A stretch of 64,000 nucleotides of DNA from Rhodospirillales bacterium (GTDB taxonomy: Bacteria; Pseudomonadota; Alphaproteobacteria; Reyranellales; Reyranellaceae), in the NCBI GenBank assembly GCA_009377525.1, contig WHTW01000013.1, positions 17,332 to 81,331 on the forward strand, given 5' to 3'. The notes under the pieces were generated by a model. The model saw only the letters and a list, made by a program, of their open reading frames with translations. It did no database searches and was not told the origin of the DNA. How positions within the stretch are numbered: the first letter of the stretch is position 1; every line of letters starts with the position of its first letter. The translations under genes and the position numbers were made by a program. This document shows, in pieces, positions 18,220 to 26,301 of this stretch.

Positions 18220-20259
18220 GTGGTGAAGGGCCAAGTTCGAGTCGTCTGTGCACACGATTGTCCCGACATGTGCTCGCTCATCGCGCATGTCGAAGACGAC
18301 AAGATCGTGCGCGTGCAAGGCGATCCGGACCATCCGTACACGGCGGGATTCGCCTGCGGAAAGGTCAACCGCGACGCCGACCTCGTCAACTCCCCCGAGC
18401 GCATCAAGACGCCGCTGAAGCGCACCGGCCCCAAGGGATCGGGCCAGTTCAAGCCGATCACCTGGGACGAGGCGCTCGACGAGATCACGGTCAAGTGGAA
18501 GGCGATCATCGCCGAGAGCGGCCCGCTGGCGCTGCTGGGCTACGCCTACTCCGCCCATCAGGGCCTGATGAACCGCGGCCTGGTGAACGGCATGTTCCAT
18601 GCGCTGGGCGCCTCGCGCCTGCTGGCCGGCACGGTGTGCGACACCTGCTGCGAGGAGGCGTGGAACGTCACGGTCGGCCCGATCGGCGGTGCCGATCCCG
18701 AGGACGTCGTGCATTCCGACCTGGTGATCTCGTGGGGCGCCGACCTCGCCGCCACCAACGTGCATTTCTGGGCGCTCGCCGAGGAGCAGAGGAAGAAGCG
18801 CGGCGTGCCGATCGTGGTGATCGATCCGCGCCGCACCCGAAGCGCCAAGGCGGCCGACCTCCATCTGCCGATCCGCATCGGCACCGATGCCGCCCTCGCG
18901 CTCGGCATCATGCACATCCTGGTGCGCGACGAGTTCGCGAACCGCGACTACATCGCCCGGCACACGCTGGGCTTCGACAAGGTCGAGCGCGAGATCCTGC
19001 CGAAGTTCCCGCCGCAGCGCGTTGCCGAGATCACCGGCCTCGCCACAGCCGACATCGAGAAGCTCGCGGCCATGTACGGCAAGGCCAAGGCCGCGCTGAT
19101 CCGGCTCGGCGAAGGCATGACGCGGCTGACGCATGGCGGCCAGGCGCTGCGCACCGTGGCGCTGCTGCCGGGCGTGTCGGGCCACTACGCCGTGAAGGGG
19201 GGCGGTGCGTTTCTGCTGACCGCGGCGTCGTGCGATCTCAACTACGCCGCCATCCGCAGGCCCTCGGGGCCGGCCGCGACGCGCAACGTCAATCACCTGC
19301 GCCTGGGCGAAGAGCTTTTGAACATGAAGGACCCGCCGATCCGCGCGCTCTACGTGTCGGCCAACAATCCAGCGGTGACCTGCCCCGAGGTGCATAAGGT
19401 GCAAAAGGGCCTGGCGCGCGAGGACCTATTCACCGTGGTGCACGACCCCTTCATGACCGACACCGCGAAGTATGCCGACATCGTGCTGCCAGCCGCGAGC
19501 TACCTCGAGACCGACGATCTCTATCGCGCTTATGGCGCCTACTGGATGCAGTGGGGCCGGCAGGCGGCCAAGCCGCAGGGCGAGGCACGGTCGAACTTCG
19601 ACGTCGCCCAGGCGCTCGCCCGGCGCATGGGCCTGAGCGACGCGATCTTCAGCCTCGCCCCGCAGGATGCTGCCAAGGAGCTGTTCAAGGGCGCGACCGG
19701 CCCTGCCGCTGCCGCCGATCCATCCAAGCTGTTCGCCGGCGAGCCCATCCACATCGCGCATCCCTTCAACGGCCAAGCGTTCAAGACGCCGTCGGGCAAG
19801 CTCGAGTTCTACTCCGAGCAGCTCGCCAAGCAGGGCGTCTCGCCGATGCCTGACTGGAACGAGGATCCGGTCGAGGTGGCCGAAGCCGCCAAGTGGCCGC
19901 TGCGCCTGCTGACGGCGCCGGGCTACTTCCAGGCGCACACGGCGTTCTCCGGCGTGGGCTTCCTGCGCCAGCGCGAGGGCAAGCCGTTCTGCGTGCTGCA
20001 CCCCGAGGACGCTGCCAAGCGCGGCCTCAAACAGGGCGACGAGGTTCGCCTGTTCAACGGCCGCGGCGAGATCGGCCTGGTGCTGCAGGTGGGTGACGAC
20101 ATCCAGCCCGGCGTCGTGCTGGTGCCCGGACAGCGCCCGACCAGCGAGGCGGTGTCGGGCACCATCAACATGCTCTGCTCCGACCGCTACACCGACATGG
20201 GCGAAGGTGCCACGTACCAGAGCACCTGGCTCGACGTCGGGCCGTGGCGGCACTCATAG
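18220..20259 (+). CDS. Molybdopterin-dependent oxidoreductase of the DMSO-reductase family
   Basis: A 679-residue protein with an N-terminal 4Fe-4S motif (CAHDCPDMC, then a fourth Cys in FACGK, within residues 8-48). The bis-molybdopterin catalytic domain follows (ITWDEALDEI near 90, VISWGADLAATN near 175, VVIDPRRTRSA near 200), with a C-terminal molydopterin-dinucleotide-binding domain from about residue 560 (HPEDAAKRGLKQGDEVRLFN). Cysteines in TVCDTCCEEAW near residue 145 lie where the molybdenum ligand is expected. No Tat signal is visible, so it is cytoplasmic. It is a single-gene oxidoreductase of formate-dehydrogenase/thiosulfate-reductase type with unknown substrate and no partner subunits nearby. 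The start is GTG at 18220 with GGGGAG upstream; the next GTG is one codon later. Confidence 0.88.
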   Translation: MVKGQVRVVCAHDCPDMCSLIAHVEDDKIVRVQGDPDHPYTAGFACGKVNRDADLVNSPERIKTPLKRTGPKGSGQFKPITWDEALDEITVKWKAIIAESGPLALLGYAYSAHQGLMNRGLVNGMFHALGASRLLAGTVCDTCCEEAWNVTVGPIGGADPEDVVHSDLVISWGADLAATNVHFWALAEEQRKKRGVPIVVIDPRRTRSAKAADLHLPIRIGTDAALALGIMHILVRDEFANRDYIARHTLGFDKVEREILPKFPPQRVAEITGLATADIEKLAAMYGKAKAALIRLGEGMTRLTHGGQALRTVALLPGVSGHYAVKGGGAFLLTAASCDLNYAAIRRPSGPAATRNVNHLRLGEELLNMKDPPIRALYVSANNPAVTCPEVHKVQKGLAREDLFTVVHDPFMTDTAKYADIVLPAASYLETDDLYRAYGAYWMQWGRQAAKPQGEARSNFDVAQALARRMGLSDAIFSLAPQDAAKELFKGATGPAAAADPSKLFAGEPIHIAHPFNGQAFKTPSGKLEFYSEQLAKQGVSPMPDWNEDPVEVAEAAKWPLRLLTAPGYFQAHTAFSGVGFLRQREGKPFCVLHPEDAAKRGLKQGDEVRLFNGRGEIGLVLQVGDDIQPGVVLVPGQRPTSEAVSGTINMLCSDRYTDMGEGATYQSTWLDVGPWRHS

Positions 20260-20550
20260 TCTTCCGGACCTAGATCCGGGCACGGTGGATTTCGACAGGT
20301 TGGGCGCGGGCTGGCTGAGAAGCCCTTGGGCGGTGCATGCACTGCCGTCAGCGGTGCTCGAGGGTTCCGCATTTTTGCCGTCTCACTTTTGAGGTGCACT
20401 CCAAGGGTCCGGTCCACGTCGAATTCCCGCAATTCCCGCAATTTCCGCAACCGGTTTCTACATCTTCCTGTCGCTCGGGCTGCCGGTCGAAGTCGGACAG
20501 TTACGCAAGTTTCGCAACCGGAAACGCCACATCGAAGAGCTGGAGTCCCG

Positions 20551-20590
20551 GCGCGTTCCGTCCGGATGCACGCAACCGGACGGAACGCGC
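20551..20590. repeat. Perfect 15-bp inverted repeat
   Basis: GCGCGTTCCGTCCGG at 20551-20565 is exactly complementary to 20576-20590 across a ten-base loop. No T-run follows, so it is not a classical terminator. Confidence 0.75.
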
Positions 20591-20875
20591 CCTTTGGTCT
20601 CGGATCAACGATGCATAGAGCGACAACACGGGGACGCAACGCGACAGGCCCACATTATAACTCAGGTGCACTCGTGTCAAGAACTGTGGTCAGGATCGCC
20701 AATTTCATTTTCGCGACTTTTTGGGCTCCGTAGAGCCCCACGTCTGGCGGGCCGAGCCGGCGATCACACCATTCGTTGTGTCGCTGGGCCGAATGCCAGC
20801 AACGCTTTCGCAATCCTCCTGCAGTTGCCTTCGCGTGGCTCAGCTCCAACCGGTCAAAACCTCTCTGACGACCTG

Positions 20876-20899
20876 CTAGGCGCATTCACATGCGCCTAG
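20876..20899. repeat. Hairpin with 10-bp perfect stem downstream of the monooxygenase gene
   Basis: CTAGGCGCAT (20876-20885) pairs exactly with ATGCGCCTAG (20890-20899) around a four-base loop. It lies 17 bp past the stop of the minus-strand ABM gene and may mark or stabilise its 3' end; no U-tract follows. Confidence 0.55.
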
Positions 20900-20915
20900 G
20901 TCCGCAAGAGAAGTG

Positions 20916-21227
20916 TCACACGAACCGGTGCTGCGTGCGCTCGCGCTTGGCGAGCTTCGGGACCGCCTGGCCCACGATCAGCGTCTTGAAGTGGTCGGTC
21001 TGCTGATGGTCGGCGAAGGCCGCCTCGTCCTTGAAGACCTCGTAGAAGAAGAACTTGTGCGGCTCGGTCGTCGACTGGTGGATCTGGAACGCCTTCACGC
21101 CCGGCTCGCGCTGGGCCTGCGGCAGGAACTGGCGGACGATCGCCTGCACGGCGTCGACCTCGTCGGGCTTGGCCTCCCAGAAGGCGGTGACGACGAGACC
21201 ATCCTTGAGCGTATGAAGATCAGCCAT
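20916..21227 (-). CDS. Antibiotic biosynthesis monooxygenase (ABM) domain protein, YgiN-like
   Basis: A 103-residue single-domain protein with the dimeric alpha/beta-barrel ABM fold: VTAFWEAKPDEVDAVQAIV, then EPGVKAFQIHQSTTEPHKFFFYEVF and the HFKTLI block with the conserved His. Such proteins are putative quinol monooxygenases or heme-independent oxygenases acting on quinone-like compounds. A second in-frame ATG lies at 21239. The one at 21227 is preferred because GGAG sits eight bases upstream of it. The gene is monocistronic, downstream of and co-oriented with the broken NTF2-like gene. Confidence 0.8.
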   Translation of the reverse strand: MADLHTLKDGLVVTAFWEAKPDEVDAVQAIVRQFLPQAQREPGVKAFQIHQSTTEPHKFFFYEVFKDEAAFADHQQTDHFKTLIVGQAVPKLAKRERTQHRFV

Positions 21228-21313
21228 GAGTTGCTCCATCGATTGACGATGGCGCGACCATAGGTGCCGCCTTGCCGCCGTTGCTTCGGCAGCGGTCGAA
21301 ACGAGATCGCCGA

Positions 21314-21633
21314 TCAGCCCAGGCGGATGAGCGGCTCGGGCCAGACCGTGCCGCTCGCTGCCCGGAGCGCCGCGGTGTCCATGTAGACGGTCTCCTCGAC
21401 GATCACGACCTCGCCGCGCGCAGTCCAGTCGAGCAGCTGCCAGACGTGATCGGCGCGGCCTGCCTTAAAAGCTCGGTCAGGCGTCCCAGCTCCTTGCCGG
21501 CGACCGGCCGATCGTAAAGCGGTGAACGCAGGATCCCGTCGGGATGCCACAGCGCCAGGAAGGCCTCGGGGTCGCGCGCCGCCCAGGCTGCAGCGAAGCG
21601 GCTGACGAAATCCTGCGTGTCAACATCGGTCAT
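21314..21633 (-). pseudogene. NTF2/SnoaL-like protein broken by one frameshift
   Basis: Two overlapping minus frames together make one short alpha+beta-barrel protein of about 106 residues. The first (21633 down to about 21465) gives MTDVDTQDFVSRFAAAW, with ALWHPDGILRSPLYDRPV, and continues to GRLTELL. The second resumes as KAGRADHVWQLLDWTARG and VIVEETVYMDT to the stop at 21314. The switch occurs around the CTTTTAAGG tract near 21462-21470, where one base appears to be missing. The sequence is not a canonical -1 slippery heptamer, so this is a frameshift mutation or a base-calling error rather than programmed frameshifting. Relatives include limonene-epoxide-hydrolase-like and ketosteroid-isomerase-like proteins; function unknown. 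Confidence 0.7.
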
Positions 21634-21710
21634 CGTCGTCTCCTTCTGGATGAGCGAGACCTAGTTGGGCGATGATGCGTCGTCTGGCGGAGTTCGGACC
21701 CTACATACCC

Positions 21711-22679
21711 ATGACGAACCGACTGATCCTCGATACCGACGGCGGCGTCGACGATGCCCAGGCGCTGCTCCTGCTGATCGCTGCCGGTCGCACGCCGGAC
21801 GCCATCACGACGGTGTACGGCAATGTCAGCCTCGAGGCGGCGACGGAGAATGTCCTGGCGATCCTCGCCGCCGCCGGCGCACACGTCGACGTGCATGCAG
21901 GTGCGGCCCAGCCGCTGGTGGAGACCCGGATCGATGCCCGCCACGTCCATGGCGAGGACGGCCTGGGCGGCGCGCCGCGTCCGGCCGAAACCCGCGACCT
22001 CGCCGGTTCGGACGCCGTGCAATTCCTCGCCGCCACGCTGTCGGCGGCGGCTGCAGCAGCCGATCCCGTCGACCTCCTGATGGTCGGCCCGCTCACCAAC
22101 CTCGCGCTGGCGCTGCGGCGCGCGCCGGGCATCGCGGATGGCATCGGGCAGCTCACCATCATGGGCGGCACGCTGTACGGCCGTGGCAATGTCACCCCTG
22201 CCGCCGAGTTCAATATCTTCAGCGATCCTGAAGCGGCGGCCATCGTGCTCGGTGCCGGTCTCGACACCACGGTCGTTCCTTGGGAGCCGTGCCTCGGCCA
22301 CTTCGTCGCCGGCAGCGACCTCGATCGCATGTTCGAGGCGGTGCCCGACAGCGACTACAAGGCCTTCGTCCGAGCCCTGGTCGAGCACGACCGCAGCCGG
22401 CACGTGCGCGAAGGCAAGGGCGACCGCCTCTTCCTGATCGATCCCCTGGCGGCGGCGGTCGTGGTGGAACCCGCCATTGTCACCAAGGCGCTGCGGGCGT
22501 CGGTCGGCGTATCGCTGGCGCCCGGCCTCACCCGCGGCATGACCGTCGTCGACCCGTCGGGCCGGCTCGGCACCCCGACCGTCACCCTGGTGGAGGAGGC
22601 GCGGCTGGACCGCCTTGCGGCGCTGGTCGCGGCGTCCCTCGCCTGGTCGCCCCCCGTCACGAAACAGGCGAGGGGATAA
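21711..22679 (+). CDS. Inosine/uridine-preferring nucleoside hydrolase family protein
   Basis: A 322-residue nucleoside N-ribohydrolase. The N-terminal metal site is LILDTDGGVDDAQAL, where most family members have DTDPGxDD; the P-to-G change leaves the calcium-binding aspartates intact. Further blocks are TTVYGNVSLEAATEN, VHGEDGLGG, LLMVGPLTNLALAL, IMGGTLYGRGNVTPAAEFNIFSDPEAA and the C-terminal histidine/aspartate region FLIDPLAAAV. It splits ribonucleosides into base and ribose in the cytoplasm. The ATG at 21711 gives MTNRLILDT; an upstream ATG at 21672 adds 13 non-conserved residues. Confidence 0.9.
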   Translation: MTNRLILDTDGGVDDAQALLLLIAAGRTPDAITTVYGNVSLEAATENVLAILAAAGAHVDVHAGAAQPLVETRIDARHVHGEDGLGGAPRPAETRDLAGSDAVQFLAATLSAAAAAADPVDLLMVGPLTNLALALRRAPGIADGIGQLTIMGGTLYGRGNVTPAAEFNIFSDPEAAAIVLGAGLDTTVVPWEPCLGHFVAGSDLDRMFEAVPDSDYKAFVRALVEHDRSRHVREGKGDRLFLIDPLAAAVVVEPAIVTKALRASVGVSLAPGLTRGMTVVDPSGRLGTPTVTLVEEARLDRLAALVAASLAWSPPVTKQARG

Positions 22680-22771
22680 TTTTTCCTATGGCTGCCGTGC
22701 AGGCGATTTTCTTTTCCCTTGGCACGAAATGAGCTTAGCTGTTGGCGAGCAGGAGCTTTCGGCGAGAGGGA

Positions 22772-23551
22772 ATGGCTGGCAAGGCGAAACCGGTGGTCGG
22801 CGTGATCGGCAACGCGCAGGTCGTTAACGACCGGCACAACGTGCAGGTCGTGGGGCAGCGCAATATGCAGGCGATCGCCGGGGTTGCCGGCGCCCTGCCC
22901 CTGATGTTCGCCGGCACACCGGACATCACCGATATCGACGCCCTGCTGGGCGCGGTCGACGGCATCCTGCTGACGGGTGCGCGCGCCAACGTCCATCCGA
23001 CCTGCTTCGGCGTCGAGCCCGATCCCCGGCACGAGCCCTACGACCAGCATCGCGACGCCATGGCGCTGTCGCTGATCAAGGCTTGCGTCGAGCGCGGCAT
23101 GCCGCTGTTCGGAATCTGCCGCGGCCTGCAGGAGATGAACGTGGCTTTCGGCGGCACGCTGCATCCGGAGATCCGCGACATCCCCGGACGTATGAACCAC
23201 CGCATGCCGCGGCTGGAGAACGGCGAGATCCATCCTGATCCGGAAGTGGTGTTCGCCGATCGCCACGAGGTGCGGCTGGCCAAGGACGGCGCCTTCGCCA
23301 GGCTGCTTGGCCGCGATTCGATCCGCGTGAACTCGCTGCACGGCCAGGGCATCCTCGAGCCGGGCGAGCGCGTCGTGGTCGAGGGCATCGCGGAAGACGG
23401 CACGATCGAGGCGATCCGCATCGCCGACGCGCCCTCCTTCGCGCTCGGCGTCCAGTGGCACGCCGAGTATGACCCGCAGAGCAATCCCATCAACCGCGCC
23501 CTCTTCCAGGCGTTCGGCAAGGCGCTCGTGGAGAGCAAGAAGGTGGCTTAG
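22772..23551 (+). CDS. Gamma-glutamyl-gamma-aminobutyrate hydrolase-like (class I GATase, PuuD type)
   Basis: A 259-residue class I glutamine-amidotransferase-fold hydrolase. The nucleophile elbow is GICRGLQEMNVAFGGTLH near residue 115, and the catalytic histidine is in GVQWHAEYDP near 233, with a nearby acidic residue. GILLTGARANVHP near 70 is the family oxyanion region. The best-known member splits gamma-Glu-GABA in putrescine breakdown, but no other put/puu gene is nearby, so the substrate is inferred only from family. The start at 22772 has GAGAGGG immediately upstream; the frame opens earlier with TTG. Confidence 0.85.
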   Translation: MAGKAKPVVGVIGNAQVVNDRHNVQVVGQRNMQAIAGVAGALPLMFAGTPDITDIDALLGAVDGILLTGARANVHPTCFGVEPDPRHEPYDQHRDAMALSLIKACVERGMPLFGICRGLQEMNVAFGGTLHPEIRDIPGRMNHRMPRLENGEIHPDPEVVFADRHEVRLAKDGAFARLLGRDSIRVNSLHGQGILEPGERVVVEGIAEDGTIEAIRIADAPSFALGVQWHAEYDPQSNPINRALFQAFGKALVESKKVA

Positions 23552-23555
23552 CTGG

Positions 23556-23706
23556 GGGCGCGCCACTCCAGTGGCGCGTCTTCTCATGCTCTTCCGGACC
23601 GCGAGCCTCCTACGCCGAATCGACCTTCGGTCGATTCGGCTCCCTACGCTCATGAATCATGAGCGCGCAAGATGCGCGCGGTCCGGAAGAGCATGAATGG
23701 CGCGCC
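23556..23706. repeat. Palindromic interspersed element, copy 3, with nested hairpin insertion
   Basis: The core arms CATGCTCTTCCGGACCGCG (23585-23603) and its exact complement (23677-23695) are flanked by an outer wrap: GGGCGCGCC at 23556 and GGCGCGCC at 23699-23706. The left wrap itself folds (CCACT/AGTGG). The left inner arm GCGAGCCTCC is interrupted by a further hairpin at 23615-23639 (CCGAATCGACC, loop TTC, exact complement), which other copies lack. It fills the gap between the convergent puuD-like and MFS genes. Confidence 0.85.
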
Positions 23707-23711
23707 GCTGC

Positions 23712-25112
23712 TCAAGAAACCCGCCGACGCAGCCGCACCAGGCGCACGCCGGCGACGACGGCGGCGAGTGCCGCCAGCACAAAACTCATCGGCACCCAGA
23801 ACGCCGCTTCGGCGACATCGGCGCGGGTCAATCCAGCGGACAGGCCGGCGGCATTGGCGGCGAGGCCGGCGAGCGCCGCGCCCAGCGCGAAGCCGGTCTG
23901 CTGCACGGTGGCGACCGACGATGCCGCGAGATTCTCCTCGCCCGCCCGCGCGCCGCTCATGACCCTCTGGGCAAGAAAGGCCCAGCACGCACCGATGCCG
24001 GCGCCCACCAGTGCGATCGCCGGAAAGACGACCGGCGCCGGCTTGATCGACATCAGCAGGGCGACGCCGAGCAGACCCAGTGCCATCATGAGCGGACCCG
24101 CGACCAGCCAGCGGTCGCTGCGTTGCTCCGGCGTGCCGGCGACGATGAGCGACATGCCCGTCCAGCCGAACGAGGCGCCCGCCACCATGTAGCCCGCCTC
24201 CAGCGGATCGAGGCCGTGCAGGGACTGCAGGAAGATCGCCACGAAGATCTGCAATGGGCTGTAGGCAATCGCGACGAGCAGGCAAAGCCACAGGCCCACG
24301 CCCGTCAGGCTGCCGAACGCGAAGGCGTCGGTCGGCAGCAGCGGCTGCGGCGAACGACGATCGACCGCCAAGGTCAGCACCAGGGCGGCGATGGCGCCGG
24401 CCAACAGCAGGACCTTGGCCGGCGCGCCGGGCGCGATCGCCATCAGCGACATGGCGGCGATCGCCAAGCAGATCAGCAGCACGCGCAGGCCCGGCACGCG
24501 CGAGCTGGCGCCGCTCGTGGCGCTGAGCGGCAGGGCGCGGAGCGCTACCACGACCAGGATGACGGCCATCGCCGTCACGGCGAAGAAGGCGCCGCGCCAG
24601 TCGCCGTAGCGGGCGAACAGGCCGCCGACCAGCGGGCCGACCAGGATCGACATGCTCCAGGCGCCCGACAGCAGGGCGAAGCCCCTCGCCCACAGGTTCT
24701 CCGGAAAGGTGCTGCGCACCAGGACATAGGCCATGGCGGTCAGCAGGCCGCCGCCGAAGCCCTGCACGAAGCGGCCGGCGACGACCTGGCCCATCGTCGG
24801 CGCCAGGGCGCAGGTGAGCGCACCCAGGCCGAAGATCGCCGCACCGGTGCAGAACACCGTGCGCGCGCCCAGGATCGAGGTCAGGTAGCCGGTGCAGGTC
24901 GCCGCCACGATCGACGAGGCGAGGAAGGCGCTAGACGTCCAGCTCATCAGCGTGGCGCCGCCGAGGTTATCGACGACGCTCGGCAGCACCGTGGCCAGCA
25001 TCAGCACGTTCATGGAATGCAGCAGCACGCCGCCCACCAGCACTGCAACCGCGGGCAGCCAGGCCGGACGCAACAAGGCGCTCCAGCCGGTCTCGACCGT
25101 TTCCTCCGACAT
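23712..25112 (-). CDS. Major facilitator superfamily drug/multidrug transporter
   Basis: A 466-residue polytopic membrane protein of the DHA2 / EmrB-QacA kind, with many hydrophobic helices. Motifs are an N-terminal LMSWTSSAFLASSIV helix, GYLTSILGARTVF (motif A-like, degenerate) and GRFVQGFGGGLLTAMAYVLV near residue 120 (motif B/C region). The last helices are alanine/valine-rich and end RLRRRVS. It would export small molecules by proton antiport; the substrate is unknown. It diverges from the Ada-like regulator across a 139-bp gap holding a 10+6+10 inverted repeat, which may control one or both genes. Confidence 0.88.
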   Translation of the reverse strand: MSEETVETGWSALLRPAWLPAVAVLVGGVLLHSMNVLMLATVLPSVVDNLGGATLMSWTSSAFLASSIVAATCTGYLTSILGARTVFCTGAAIFGLGALTCALAPTMGQVVAGRFVQGFGGGLLTAMAYVLVRSTFPENLWARGFALLSGAWSMSILVGPLVGGLFARYGDWRGAFFAVTAMAVILVVVALRALPLSATSGASSRVPGLRVLLICLAIAAMSLMAIAPGAPAKVLLLAGAIAALVLTLAVDRRSPQPLLPTDAFAFGSLTGVGLWLCLLVAIAYSPLQIFVAIFLQSLHGLDPLEAGYMVAGASFGWTGMSLIVAGTPEQRSDRWLVAGPLMMALGLLGVALLMSIKPAPVVFPAIALVGAGIGACWAFLAQRVMSGARAGEENLAASSVATVQQTGFALGAALAGLAANAAGLSAGLTRADVAEAAFWVPMSFVLAALAAVVAGVRLVRLRRRVS

Positions 25113-25162
25113 TTCGAGGTCGAATGATCATGTTCACGGCACAGGGTCAAACGACCAAGGCT

Positions 25163-25188
25163 CATACCTCACCTGGGCGTGAGGTATG
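25163..25188. promoter_or_regulatory. Perfect inverted repeat in the MFS / Ada divergent promoter region
   Basis: CATACCTCAC (25163-25172) and GTGAGGTATG (25179-25188) are exact complements separated by CTGGGC. The site lies 51 bp upstream of the MFS start and 64 bp upstream of the Ada-like start. A TATAGA hexamer at 25197-25202 could be the -10 of the rightward promoter, which would place the repeat over its -35. An operator is the likeliest reading. A hairpin in an mRNA leader is the alternative. Confidence 0.55.
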
Positions 25189-25251
25189 GGGTGGGATATA
25201 GAGGTCCGAAAATCGCGAGCGATGGCCGCGCGCGCGTACTAGATTCCCTTC

Positions 25252-26301
25252 ATGGAACTGCACGATCGCCGCACCTACTACCGCGCCTTCGAGACCCACG
25301 ACGCCCGCTTCGACGGCCGCGTGTTCGTGGGCGTCACCTCGACCGGCATCTACTGCCGGCCGATCTGCCCGGCGCGCACACCGAAGTTCGAGAACTGCCG
25401 CTTCTTCGTGTCGGCCGCGGCCGCCCAGGAAGCGGGCTTCCGTCCCTGCCTGCGCTGCCGGCCCGAGATTGCGCCCGATCTCGCCTTCTGGCGCGGCACG
25501 GCCAACACGGTGAGCCGCGCGCTGGCGCTGATCGCCGACGGCGCGCTCGATGGCGAGGACAGCGACGTCGAGACGCTGGCCGAACGATTGGGCGTCGGCG
25601 GACGGCAGCTCCGCCGCCTGTTCCAGCGCCATCTCGGCGCCTCGCCGATTGCCGTCGCCCAGACGCGCCGCGTGCTGTTCGCCAAGCAGCTCCTGCACGA
25701 CACGCATCTGCCGATGGCGGAAGTGGCGCTGGCCTCAGGCTTCGGCAGCGTGCGCCGCTTCAACGAAACCTTCAGGGACCTGTTCGGCCGCCCGCCCAGC
25801 GCGCTGCGCCGCAAAGGCGGCGTCGACAATTCGGCGCGCGAGGGCGTGACGCTCAGGCTCGCCTACCGCCCGCCTTACGACTGGCCGGGCATGCTGGCAG
25901 CACTGTCGTCTCGCGCGGCACCTGGCGTCGAATGGGTCGGCGACAACACCTGGCATCGCCGCATCGATCTCGACGGCAAGCAAGGCAGCGTCGCTGTCGC
26001 GCACCTGCCGGCGCGCAATTCCGTGATGGTCACCATCCACTTCCCCTGCGTGAAGGCCCTGCCGTCTATCGTGGCGCGCGTGCGACGCGTGTTCGATCTC
26101 GGCGCCGACATCGCCACCATCGACAGCCACCTGGCGCGCGATCCCAAGCTTGCACCGCTGATCAGGAAGCGTCCTGGCCTGCGCGCGCCGGGCGACTGGG
26201 AGCGCGAGACCATGACCGTCATGCAGGACAACGCCCCGCCTGCCTGGAGGCCGTGGCATGCCTACGCCCATCAACACCTCAGGATGGCGAACCATGGTTG
26301 A
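25252..26301 (+). CDS. Ada-type alkylation-response regulator with AlkA N-domain but no glycosylase core
   Basis: A 349-residue protein. Residues 1-80 form the Ada metal-binding domain with four cysteines at 35, 39, 66 and 69; in Ada the first is the one methylated by phosphotriesters. Residues about 90-185 are an AraC-type double helix-turn-helix. Residues about 198-313 match the AlkA N-terminal domain (LRLAYRPPYDW, NTWHRRIDLDG, VRRVFDLGADI). A normal AdaA-AlkA fusion continues for some 170-190 residues with the helix-hairpin-helix/Asp glycosylase domain. Here the sequence jumps at about residues 317-331 to WRPWHAYAHQHL, the family's extreme C-terminus, so the catalytic core has been lost in frame. 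It overlaps ogt by eight bases. Predicted role: methylation-activated regulator of ogt and perhaps the MFS gene, without base-excision activity. Confidence 0.85.
   Translation: MELHDRRTYYRAFETHDARFDGRVFVGVTSTGIYCRPICPARTPKFENCRFFVSAAAAQEAGFRPCLRCRPEIAPDLAFWRGTANTVSRALALIADGALDGEDSDVETLAERLGVGGRQLRRLFQRHLGASPIAVAQTRRVLFAKQLLHDTHLPMAEVALASGFGSVRRFNETFRDLFGRPPSALRRKGGVDNSAREGVTLRLAYRPPYDWPGMLAALSSRAAPGVEWVGDNTWHRRIDLDGKQGSVAVAHLPARNSVMVTIHFPCVKALPSIVARVRRVFDLGADIATIDSHLARDPKLAPLIRKRPGLRAPGDWERETMTVMQDNAPPAWRPWHAYAHQHLRMANHG

Larger units (their letters stand above)
20260..20915. other. 656-bp intergenic region with hairpins and short repeats, no gene seen
   Basis: It begins with a truncated half of the interspersed palindrome (TCTTCCGGACC at 20260-20270). 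It then holds three imperfect copies of AATTCCCGC near 20422-20450, a 15-bp-stem hairpin (20551-20590), a GGGCTC/GAGCCC hairpin near 20727 next to a T-run, and a 10-bp-stem hairpin (20876-20899). Open frames up to 135 codons exist but are arginine/serine-rich, with no recognisable domain or ribosome-binding site. Base composition is somewhat more AT-rich than the flanks. It could carry a small RNA or be a decayed insertion. Confidence 0.55.

Noticed and set aside
20326..20733. Plus-strand 135-codon ORF in the large intergenic region
   Set aside because: Arg/Ser/Thr-rich with no start signal; it crosses the 15-bp hairpin and looks non-coding.
20727..20745. Intrinsic terminator at the GGGCTC/GAGCCC hairpin
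   Set aside because: The T-run lies on the wrong side of the stem for either transcript direction.
21455..21475. Programmed -1 frameshifting in the NTF2-like gene
   Set aside because: The CTTTTAAGG tract is not aligned as an X-XXY-YYZ heptamer in the zero frame and no downstream stimulatory hairpin stands out.
25252..26301. Functional DNA-3-methyladenine glycosylase II
   Set aside because: The helix-hairpin-helix and catalytic Asp region is missing; only the N-terminal lobe and the last dozen residues of the AlkA part remain.
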